From a bacterium (lineage in GTDB: Bacteria; Zixibacteria; MSB-5A5; GN15; FEB-12): a DNA stretch of 22,966 bases. The number at the start of each line of letters is the position of its first letter. Positions within the stretch are counted from its first letter, which is position 1. The notes under the pieces are model-generated. The model saw only the letters and a program-made list of their open reading frames with translations, did no database searches and was not told the origin of the DNA. The stretch is from the NCBI GenBank assembly GCA_030612965.1, contig JAUWMW010000012.1, positions 1 through 22,966 of the forward strand, in the 5' to 3' direction. This document shows, piece by piece, positions 15,428 to 20,394 of the stretch. Both the position numbers and the translations under genes were made by a program.

Positions 15428-15844
15428 ATGGGACACTTCGATAAAGTCAAGAAACTTGGTCGCACCAAATCGCATCGTGAGGCGATGCTGGGCAATATGG
15501 CCATGTCACTGTTTCAGCATCGCATGATCAAAACCACGGACGCCAAAGCTAAGGCGCTACGGCCCCTGGTCGATCGGATCATCTCCACGGCCAAGAAAGA
15601 CACCCTCGCCGCCAAGCGTCAGGTTGCAAAGACAGTCAAGAACAAGGAAGTGTTCAAAAAGCTGTTCAGCGAGATCGTGCCGCAGTTTGCTGATCGCACT
15701 TCCGGTTTCTCGCGCGTCATCAAGTTAGGTGTGCGTCGTGGTGATGGTGCTCCGCTGTCGGTGATCGAACTGCTGACCGAGAAGCCGAAAAAGGCGGATG
15801 ACAAGAAGGATAAGAAGAAAAAGAAGGCTGCTTCAGAGAAGTAG
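15428..15844 (+). CDS. rplQ: 50S ribosomal protein L17
   Basis: L17 is at the peptide exit region of the 50S subunit. The core KLGRTKSHREAMLGNMAMSL, then TDAKAKALRPLVDRIIS, VKNKEVFKKLFSEIVPQFADR and the GVRRGDGAPLSVIELL ending is complete by about residue 117. The remaining residues form a lysine-rich tail (KPKKADDKKDKKKKKAASEK), so the total is 138, longer than a 115-125 residue L17. The ribosome binding site AGGAT lies 4-5 bases upstream. It is the last gene of the cluster and is followed at once by a terminator. Confidence 0.96.
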   Translation: MGHFDKVKKLGRTKSHREAMLGNMAMSLFQHRMIKTTDAKAKALRPLVDRIISTAKKDTLAAKRQVAKTVKNKEVFKKLFSEIVPQFADRTSGFSRVIKLGVRRGDGAPLSVIELLTEKPKKADDKKDKKKKKAASEK

Positions 15845-15871
15845 TAATCGACAAATCAACCCCGGGGATGA

Positions 15872-15908
15872 AAGCCCGCCGCCTTGCGCCGCGGGCGCGG
15901 GCTTTTTT
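15872..15908 (+). terminator. Intrinsic terminator of the ribosomal protein cluster
   Basis: An 8-base stem (15872-15879, AAGCCCGC, pairing with 15897-15904, GCGGGCTT) is followed by a run of six T from 15903. The interior is also GC-rich and can extend the stem. It starts 27 bases after the rplQ stop and is the only strong terminator between bases 1 and 15908. Confidence 0.88.
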
Positions 15909-15917
15909 CGTTTGGGG

Positions 15918-15969
15918 GGGCGGGTCAAACCGCCCACACGGTCATGCCGTGTATCTCGCGCTGCGCGCG
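15918..15969. repeat. Palindromic intergenic repeat (GGTCAARCC type)
   Basis: Two adjacent short hairpins lie here. The first pairs 15918-15923 with 15930-15935 (GGGCGG/CCGCCC) around GTCAAA. The second pairs CACGG with CCGTG around TCATG (15937-15951 region) and is followed by a second palindrome CGCGC-T-GCGCG inside TCTCGCGCTGCGCGCG. Essentially the same 33-base unit recurs twice in tandem at 19904-19970, about 4 kb away, so it is a dispersed REP-like repeat and not simply the end of the terminator. Confidence 0.7.
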
Positions 15970-16173
15970 TCCAAAGTCGAAACCATAGGTGTATTGTTAA
16001 ACACCAACTTTTTTTTCGACTCCATATTGTCAAACACTTGCTCCGCCACCTCGCATGTGCTATATAATCCAAAATGAAGCGGAGCTTTATCTGACGGCGT
16101 GAATCAGCAGGGACCGTTGATATTATACAGGCGTCTCAGGTCGAGCCCATAATGTTATACGTTGCGAGGGGAT
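15970..16173. other. Gap before the small membrane protein gene
   Basis: The region between the repeat at 15969 and the next start codon has no credible gene on either strand. It contains the candidate promoter listed separately, an AT-rich patch around 16000-16070, and at its end the GCGAGGGG ribosome binding site at 16165-16171. Together with the terminator and repeat it makes a 329-base non-coding interval after rplQ, a transcriptional boundary. Confidence 0.6.
16038..16068 (+). promoter_or_regulatory. Candidate sigma-70-type promoter
   Basis: A perfect TATAAT lies at 16063-16068. The best -35 candidate is TTGCTC at 16038-16043, with a 19-base spacer, slightly long. Transcription would start about 16075, giving a leader of roughly 100 bases before the membrane protein gene at 16174. 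It is needed logically because a strong terminator lies upstream. The exact -35 is uncertain. Confidence 0.5.
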
Positions 16174-16653
16174 ATGAATCAACAAATGACCCCACCAGGA
16201 GTACAACCGGAGAAGAAGGGAATGTCGAAGGGTTGTCTGGTAGCTCTGATTGTTGGATTGGTGCTGCTCGTTCTTGTCGTCGGCGCCGGACTGGTCTGCT
16301 GGTACAAGAAGGATGCCTTCCTGAAGGCGGGAACCGTCACCATGGTCAATTCTATCACAGCCGAGTTGGCCAACAACCCGGTCGAGGGTGTCGACACTGG
16401 GTTGGTGAATCAGGTGGCCGCTGCCTTCATCACCAAGACGGAGGAGAGCGAAGTCGACTTGCAGCAGTTTGGACAATTCGCTCAGGATATCCAGCGGCTT
16501 ATGGATGACAAGGTAGTCGATGCCGATGAGGCCGATCAGTTCATTGACATGATGGTTGAATACTATCCGGAGTTGGGTGATTTGCTGCCTCCGGAGGACG
16601 TGCCTGTTGAGGACACAACGGTCGTAATTGACAGCCTCGAACAGGTAGACTAG
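16174..16653 (+). CDS. Small single-pass membrane protein of unknown function
   Basis: I do not recognise this family. The 159-residue protein has a short proline- and glutamine-rich N-terminus with KK before a single hydrophobic helix at about residues 21-43 (LVALIVGLVLLVLVVGAGLV), followed by WYKKD. The remaining 110 residues are strongly acidic, with predicted helices around 75-130 and an acidic C-terminal tail. The positive residues on the N-terminal side and the large acidic C-terminal part do not settle the orientation by themselves. ATG 16174 is preferred over TTG 16162 because GCGAGGGG at 16165-16171 sits between them. It has its own promoter candidate upstream and is separated from plsY by 330 bases, so it is probably monocistronic. 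Confidence 0.8.
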   Translation: MNQQMTPPGVQPEKKGMSKGCLVALIVGLVLLVLVVGAGLVCWYKKDAFLKAGTVTMVNSITAELANNPVEGVDTGLVNQVAAAFITKTEESEVDLQQFGQFAQDIQRLMDDKVVDADEADQFIDMMVEYYPELGDLLPPEDVPVEDTTVVIDSLEQVD

Positions 16654-16658
16654 TAGAA

Positions 16659-16773
16659 TGTCCTGTCCCTTAAGTAAGTGACACCGTGACGCGCCCCGCG
16701 CAGTACCGATTTCCCGCTGGGTCTGAAGACCGCCGGGCACAAGACCACATGAATGTGTTTCCGGGACAGAACA
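16659..16773. repeat. Short element bounded by 11-base inverted repeats
   Basis: TGTCCTGTCCC at 16659-16669 and GGGACAGAACA at 16763-16773 are inverted copies matching at 10 of 11 positions. They bound about 115 bases without a gene, starting five bases after the stop codon of the membrane protein. The layout resembles a miniature inverted-repeat element or the remnant of a larger one, but no transposase fragment is recognisable and no clear target duplication was seen. Confidence 0.45.
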
Positions 16774-16786
16774 CTACCAATGCAGA

Positions 16787-16825
16787 GCGGTCTGTTTTGG
16801 TCGGTGCGATCTAGTAACAGACCGC
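16787..16825. other. Perfect 10-base hairpin
   Basis: GCGGTCTGTT (16787-16796) pairs perfectly with AACAGACCGC (16816-16825) around a 19-base loop. There is no T run after it, so it is not a standard intrinsic terminator. It could be a processing or regulatory structure or another repeat half. Its role is unknown. Confidence 0.4.
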
Positions 16826-16983
16826 GTCGAGGATGGTTGAGAAATGGCCATTCGGTTCGATATCCGGTCGAAACAGCACCTCAGGCGACCCACCGGCATT
16901 GTCGGCCGTTGGTGCTTTCAGGGCTGAGTCGGTATTGGAACTCTATGTGCTCGAACTCGCAGAAAAAGGACAGGTGACGCACC

Positions 16984-17643
16984 TTGTTCATTGTCATAGC
17001 TATCATCGCTGCTTACTTGATCGGTGCAATCCCGTTTGCGCTCCTGATAGGGCGCCTTGCCGGCATTAAAGACTTACGTCAAGTAGGCTCTGGAAACCTC
17101 GGCGCCACAAACGTTTGGCGCGCCGCCGGTCCGGGTGCGGGGCTGGCCGTACTGTTGACCGATACGGCCAAAGGTGTTGCTGGTGTTTTTGCCGCCGGTC
17201 ACATTCTGGCCGAGGCAACCACGCTACCGGTTTCCATTGATGTGGTCCTCGTCATGGCCGGCCTGGCGGCGGTGTTGGGGCATGTCTTTCCCGTCTACCT
17301 CCGGTTCAAGGGTGGCAAGGGAGCCGCTACCGGATTGGGTGTGATGGTCATGCTGCTGCCGTTGCCGACCGCAGTGGGGCTGTTAGTGTTCCTGGTTGTG
17401 GTCGCTCTCTGGCGCTTTGTCTCGCTGGCCTCAATGGCCGGAGCGTTGGCGTTGTTGGCGGCTGTGATTGTGGAGAAGTATCTGTTGGTTCACGCTGTTG
17501 CGGACATCTACTTCATAATGACAATGGCGCTGGCACTATTGATGCTCGTCACTCACCGACAGAACATCGCCCGATTGCTGGGTGGCACCGAGGATCGATT
17601 CAGCTTCTCATCTCGATCGGGTGGGGCAGGCAGTCATGGCTGA
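16984..17643 (+). CDS. plsY: Glycerol-3-phosphate acyltransferase PlsY
   Basis: PlsY transfers the acyl group from acyl-phosphate to glycerol-3-phosphate, the first step of phosphatidic acid synthesis, in the inner membrane. It has 219 residues with several hydrophobic helices. The three active-site motifs are visible: GSGNLGATNVWR (residues about 36-47), the KGGKGAATGLG block after a membrane helix, and the C-terminal HRQNIARLLGGTED. The start is TTG 16984, with AGGTGA six bases upstream. The last eight bases overlap the gpsA start, and GpsA makes its substrate. The tail beyond the third motif is about 20 residues longer than the core requires. Confidence 0.94.
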   Translation: MFIVIAIIAAYLIGAIPFALLIGRLAGIKDLRQVGSGNLGATNVWRAAGPGAGLAVLLTDTAKGVAGVFAAGHILAEATTLPVSIDVVLVMAGLAAVLGHVFPVYLRFKGGKGAATGLGVMVMLLPLPTAVGLLVFLVVVALWRFVSLASMAGALALLAAVIVEKYLLVHAVADIYFIMTMALALLMLVTHRQNIARLLGGTEDRFSFSSRSGGAGSHG

Positions 17644-18643
17644 GCGTGTAGGCATACTGGGCGCCGGGTCGTGGGGAATGGCTGTTGCGCGGTTGCTCGA
17701 CGGCAACGGCTCCGATGTAAGATTGTGGGAATTCGATCCAGCGGAATACAAGAAGTTGCTGGAGCATCGCACCATTCCGGGGAAACTCAAGGATGTCCGC
17801 CTTGCTGAGTCGATCGACATTACCAATGACCTCGAATACGCCGTGTCCGACTGTGGTCTTATTGTGCTGGCCGTACCGTCACAGTCACTTCGCTCGGTGT
17901 TGGTCCGGCTCAAGGCTTGCCTGCCGTCCGGAGTGGCGCTGGTGAATCTGGCTAAGGGTGTTGAGACCGGCAGCCTGAAGCGCATGTCTTCAGTGATCCT
18001 TGAGGAGTTGAAGGTATCGCCCGAGAATGTGGCGACAATCAGTGGACCGTCGCACGCCGAGGAAGTAGTCCGTGACATGCCGACCACGGTGGTGGCAGCG
18101 GGTTGCGGCGAGGATTTGGTCAACCGGTTGCAGCGGGTTTTCTCGAGCAACAGTTTTCGGGTTTACACCAGCGACGATCTGATTGGGGTAGAGTTGGGCG
18201 GCGCACTCAAGAACATCATCGCTATAGGTGTCGGCATCACCGACGGGCTTGGGCTGGGCGACAACACCCGCGGCGCTCTGATCACTCGCGGTTTGGCCGA
18301 GATCACGCGTCTCGGTACCGCCATGGGAGCCCGAGGCGAGACCTTTGCCGGCCTCTCCGGTATCGGTGACCTGGTTACAACCTGCATTTCGAAACACAGT
18401 CGAAATCGATACGTGGGGGAGAGGATAGGTCGGGGTCTCAAGCTACAGGAGATTCTGGAGAGTATGGCTATGGTGGCCGAGGGGGTGGAGACAACTCGCT
18501 CCGGCTATCGCCTGAGCGAACAGTTGAAGGTAGAAATGCCCATAACGATGCAGGTGCACCGAGTGTTGTTCGAGGACAAACCGGCGGCCGAGGCGGTGCA
18601 GGTGTTGATGGGTCGAGAACTGAAAGCAGAAATCTGGCGCTGA
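17636..18643 (+). CDS. gpsA: NAD(P)-dependent glycerol-3-phosphate dehydrogenase
   Basis: GpsA reduces dihydroxyacetone phosphate to sn-glycerol-3-phosphate in the cytoplasm, feeding PlsY. It has 335 residues, a normal length. The Rossmann motif GAGSWG is at residues 9-14, NLAKGVE at 104-110 carries a conserved lysine, GPSHAEEV is at 137-144, and the catalytic lysine is Lys192 in ALKN. GLGLGDNTRGALITRG and FAGLSGIGDLVTTC complete the C-terminal domain. The frame is open 18 codons upstream, but ATG 17636 fits the family start, MAERVGILGAGSWG. It overlaps plsY by eight bases, which indicates coupled translation of two consecutive steps. Confidence 0.97.
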   Translation: MAERVGILGAGSWGMAVARLLDGNGSDVRLWEFDPAEYKKLLEHRTIPGKLKDVRLAESIDITNDLEYAVSDCGLIVLAVPSQSLRSVLVRLKACLPSGVALVNLAKGVETGSLKRMSSVILEELKVSPENVATISGPSHAEEVVRDMPTTVVAAGCGEDLVNRLQRVFSSNSFRVYTSDDLIGVELGGALKNIIAIGVGITDGLGLGDNTRGALITRGLAEITRLGTAMGARGETFAGLSGIGDLVTTCISKHSRNRYVGERIGRGLKLQEILESMAMVAEGVETTRSGYRLSEQLKVEMPITMQVHRVLFEDKPAAEAVQVLMGRELKAEIWR

Positions 18644-18666
18644 ACGATATATCCGGGAGATGGGAT

Positions 18667-19017
18667 ATGGCAGTAACTAAGACCGAGGAAAAGCGATACT
18701 ACTCGATCAGCGAGGTGGCCCGTTTGACCGGCCTCGAAGCGTATGTTCTGAGGTACTGGGAGAAAGAGTTTCCGTCGCTCAAACCGAAGAAGAACCGTGG
18801 CGGAAACCGCATGTATACCAACAAGGATATCGAGTTGGTCAATCGCATCAACCACCTCCGAAAAACCGAAAAGCTCACTATCGCCGGCGCCCGCAACAAA
18901 TTGACGATGCGGCGAGCAGGTGAAGAGAAGAATTCCATGATAGCATCGGCCCGGGTTCGTACCCTCATAAGTCAGATTCGCAAGGATGTTGAGGATCTGC
19001 TCGAAGAATTCTCTTGA
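18667..19017 (+). CDS. MerR-family regulator, MlrA-like DNA-binding protein
   Basis: This 116-residue protein has an N-terminal winged helix-turn-helix of the MerR/MlrA-like type at about residues 11-80. YYSISEVARLTGLEAYVLRYWEKEFPSL gives the recognition helix region and GGNRMYTNKDIELVNRI the wing and linker helix. The C-terminal 35 residues are charged and helical (MIASARVRTLISQIRKDVEDLLEEF), probably a dimerisation coil; there is no effector domain or metal-binding cysteine pattern. It follows gpsA by 23 bases with GGGAGATGGGAT upstream of the ATG, so it is likely in the same transcript as plsY-gpsA. Targets are unknown. Confidence 0.9.
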   Translation: MAVTKTEEKRYYSISEVARLTGLEAYVLRYWEKEFPSLKPKKNRGGNRMYTNKDIELVNRINHLRKTEKLTIAGARNKLTMRRAGEEKNSMIASARVRTLISQIRKDVEDLLEEFS

Positions 19018-19048
19018 GTTTTGCCGAGTATTGGCTACCTTCTATTAG

Positions 19049-19070
19049 CCGCTCCTTAGGGGAGCGGTTT
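19049..19070 (+). terminator. Weak terminator-like hairpin after the MerR gene
   Basis: CCGCTCC (19049-19055) pairs with GGAGCGG (19061-19067) around TTAGG and is followed by only three T. It lies 31 bases after the MerR-family stop and 8 before the tRNA. The short T run means readthrough into the tRNA is possible. Confidence 0.45.
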
Positions 19071-19075
19071 AGCGT

Positions 19076-19153
19076 CGGAGCGTAGCGCAGCCTGGTTAGC
19101 GCACCCGCTTGGGGTGCGGGAGGTCGGCCGTTCAAATCGGCTCGCTCCGACCA
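19076..19153 (+). tRNA. tRNA-Pro (anticodon GGG)
   Basis: A full cloverleaf can be drawn. Acceptor CGGAGCG (19076-19082) pairs with CGCTCCG (19143-19149), with discriminator A and an encoded CCA at 19151-19153. The D stem is GCGC/GCGC around AGCCTGGTTA. The anticodon stem is CCCGC/GCGGG around TTGGGGT, giving anticodon GGG. The T stem is GGCCG/CGGCT around TTCAAAT. It reads CCC and CCU proline codons. The 78-base gene has a normal short variable loop. Confidence 0.97.
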
Positions 19154-19163
19154 TTTTTCTTGG

Positions 19164-19186
19164 CGCGTCACCGGCGCGTTTTTTTT
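19164..19186 (+). terminator. Intrinsic terminator after tRNA-Pro
   Basis: CGCG (19164-19167) pairs with CGCG (19175-19178) around a 7-base loop, extended by two G-T pairs, and is followed by eight T (19179-19186). The stem is short but GC-only and the T run is long, and it starts 11 bases after the tRNA. Confidence 0.75.
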
Positions 19187-19214
19187 GTCTTTCGCTTTTG
19201 CGCCAGTGTATAAT
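19185..19214 (+). promoter_or_regulatory. Promoter placed for a leaderless transcript
   Basis: A perfect TATAAT lies at 19209-19214, with TTGTCT at 19185-19190 as -35 and an 18-base spacer. Transcription would begin about seven bases after the -10, at 19221-19223, which is the A of the glycosyltransferase start codon at 19223 or within two bases of it. No properly spaced ribosome binding site exists. Confidence 0.6.
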
Positions 19215-19222
19215 TCAACAGG

Positions 19223-19903
19223 ATGTCCGGAATTCAGAAATACTCGACCCTAGTGCTGGTGCCGGCCTATAACGCCGCCGCCCATCTTACCGAACTTATC
19301 GAGCGACTGCGCCGGTATGTTTGTGATGAGAATATCCTGTTCGTCAACGACGGCTCTTCCGACGATACTCTCGATCTGTTGAAACAGTTGAAGGTCAACT
19401 ACGTCTCCTTTCCCGAAAACCGAGGCAAGGGTGCGGCGCTGACGGCCGGGTTCGAGTATGCTGTAGAGATGGGATACCGCTCAGTCCTGACGATCGACGC
19501 CGACCTGCAACATCTGCCCGAAGAGATACCACGTTTTTTCGCGCTCGATGACGGCCAAAGCCTGATCATGGGTACGCGCGATATCGACCTGAAGATCATG
19601 CCGTTTGCGCGCTGGCTATCCAACAATCTTTGCTCGTTGATCATCTCGATCTTCTCCACGCAGCGCGTGCGAGACAGCCAGTCCGGTTATCGACTCATCC
19701 CTACGTCCTTGTTGAGCGCCTTGCCGCTTCGGACAGTTGGTTACGATTTCGAATCGGAGATGCTGTTCAAAACCGGTGTGGTCGGCTGCCCGGTCGACGA
19801 AGCCAGAGTCACGACTGTCTACGAAGGGTCTCAGTCGTACATCAACCCGTTTCTCGATACTACCCGCTTCATCCGCCAAATCTGGCGCCGCATCTGGGCG
19901 TGA
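19223..19903 (+). CDS. GT2-family glycosyltransferase
   Basis: This protein resembles the GT-A glycosyltransferases of family 2, such as dolichol-phosphate mannosyltransferase-like enzymes that move a sugar from a nucleotide to a lipid carrier or glycan. It has 226 residues. VPAYNAAAHL lies at 13-22, the donor-binding FVNDGSSDDT at 40-49, GKGAALTAGF at 69-77, and the metal-binding DAD motif IDADLQH at 91-97. DSQSGYRL at 151-158 is the usual acceptor-side segment. Only one moderately hydrophobic stretch is visible, and there is no C-terminal membrane pair, so it is likely a soluble or peripheral enzyme. It stands alone between tRNA-Pro and a repeat cluster. Donor and acceptor cannot be read from the sequence. 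Confidence 0.9.
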   Translation: MSGIQKYSTLVLVPAYNAAAHLTELIERLRRYVCDENILFVNDGSSDDTLDLLKQLKVNYVSFPENRGKGAALTAGFEYAVEMGYRSVLTIDADLQHLPEEIPRFFALDDGQSLIMGTRDIDLKIMPFARWLSNNLCSLIISIFSTQRVRDSQSGYRLIPTSLLSALPLRTVGYDFESEMLFKTGVVGCPVDEARVTTVYEGSQSYINPFLDTTRFIRQIWRRIWA

Positions 19904-19970
19904 CACGGTCAAGCCGTGTTTCTCGCGCTTCGCGCGGCCGGTCAAGCCAGCTTTCTCGCGCTGCGCGCGG
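19904..19970. repeat. Two tandem copies of the bipartite palindromic repeat
   Basis: Unit one (19904-19937) is CACGG-TCAAG-CCGTG followed by TTTCTCGCGCTTCGCGCGG. Unit two (19938-19970) has GGTCAAGCC at 19940-19948 and ends TTTCTCGCGCTGCGCGCGG. They match the unit at 15937-15969 closely. The first copy begins one base after the glycosyltransferase stop codon. Confidence 0.75.
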
Positions 19971-19976
19971 CTATAA

Positions 19977-20040
19977 CGTCATCCTGAGAGCAGTCGAAGG
20001 GTGACGTACCCTGTGGGCGGCAGGCGTCCCCGTCTGCCCC
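19977..20040. repeat. Two further palindromic intergenic repeats
   Basis: The first palindrome pairs CGTCATCCT (19977-19985) with AGGGTGACG (about 19998-20006), allowing one G-T pair, and resembles the widespread GTCATCCTGAG...GTCGAAGG intergenic repeat. The second, just after it, pairs GGCAGGCG with CGTCTGCC around TCCC, again with one G-T pair. Both directly adjoin the tandem units upstream and the stop codon of the minus-strand small gene. Confidence 0.6.
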
Positions 20041-20238
20041 TTACGCGTACGGCCCGGTGGTCGTGGAAATGGGGTCGTTTTGTGTATTTTTGAGTTCGGA
20101 TAACAGGTTCGGTGGTGATTGCGAGGCCTGCATGAGTTGGAGGTGATTCAGGAGCCGGTAGGCGCGGGTGAGTTGGCGGTCGAGGCGCGTTTCGTAGTAC
20201 ATGAGGCTGGTGGCGATCTGTTTGGCGCTGGTGGCCAT
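20041..20238 (-). CDS. Small helical protein, 65 residues, unknown function
   Basis: The frame reads MATSAKQIATSLMYYETR at the start, then LDRQLTRAYRLLNHLQLMQAS, and ends QNDPISTTTGPYA. It starts at ATG 20238 on the minus strand, with AAGGA seven bases upstream, one of the better ribosome binding sites in the window. Most of it should form a single amphipathic helix rich in R, L and Q. The YETRLDRQL...LLNHLQ segment resembles, from memory, the C-terminal end of a common hypothetical family in Planctomycetes and related phyla whose N-terminus carries a conserved N-x-STGPKT-like motif; that N-terminus is absent here. It may be a genuine short gene or a preserved fragment. It lies between repeat clusters on both sides. 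Confidence 0.55.
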   Translation of the reverse strand: MATSAKQIATSLMYYETRLDRQLTRAYRLLNHLQLMQASQSPPNLLSELKNTQNDPISTTTGPYA

Positions 20239-20317
20239 GGGTGGGTCCTTTACCAATAGGATACGCTGACGCACTTTGGGGGGATGTTGTAGGGTTTATG
20301 TGGGTTGCTACTATGTC

Positions 20318-20386
20318 ATGCTGGCGAAGGCCAGCATCCAGTAAGGAATCGGCTTCGTCTGATGTCGAAACCGCAGGGGTTTCGAC
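20318..20386. repeat. Pair of palindromic intergenic repeats
   Basis: ATGCTGGC (20318-20325) pairs with GCCAGCAT (20330-20337) around GAAG, an 8-base perfect hairpin. GTCGAAACC (20364-20372) pairs with GGTTTCGAC (20378-20386) around GCAGG, a 9-base perfect hairpin. The second lies just past the end of the pentapeptide-repeat gene and might help end its transcript, though no T run follows on the minus strand. The rest of 20239-20394 shows no gene. Confidence 0.6.
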
Positions 20387-20394
20387 CTACGATT

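Larger units (their letters stand above)
16654..16983. other. Non-coding gap before plsY
   Basis: This 330-base interval has no credible gene. Its first third is the inverted-repeat element at 16659-16773 and it also contains the hairpin at 16787-16825; both are listed separately. The remainder up to plsY shows no strong promoter; a weak TTGAGA near 16838 with GATATC 16 bases further on is the best I can see. The AGGTGA at 16972-16977 is the ribosome binding site of plsY. Confidence 0.6.

Noticed and set aside
16833..17069. Plus-strand frame of 78 codons running into plsY
   Set aside because: Composition is unlike a protein (many H and C at the end), it has no ribosome binding site and it overlaps the start of the certain plsY gene in another frame.
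17582..17635. 18-codon N-terminal extension of gpsA
   Set aside because: GpsA proteins begin a few residues before the GAGSWG motif, as ATG 17636 gives; the extension overlaps plsY more deeply without a start signal.
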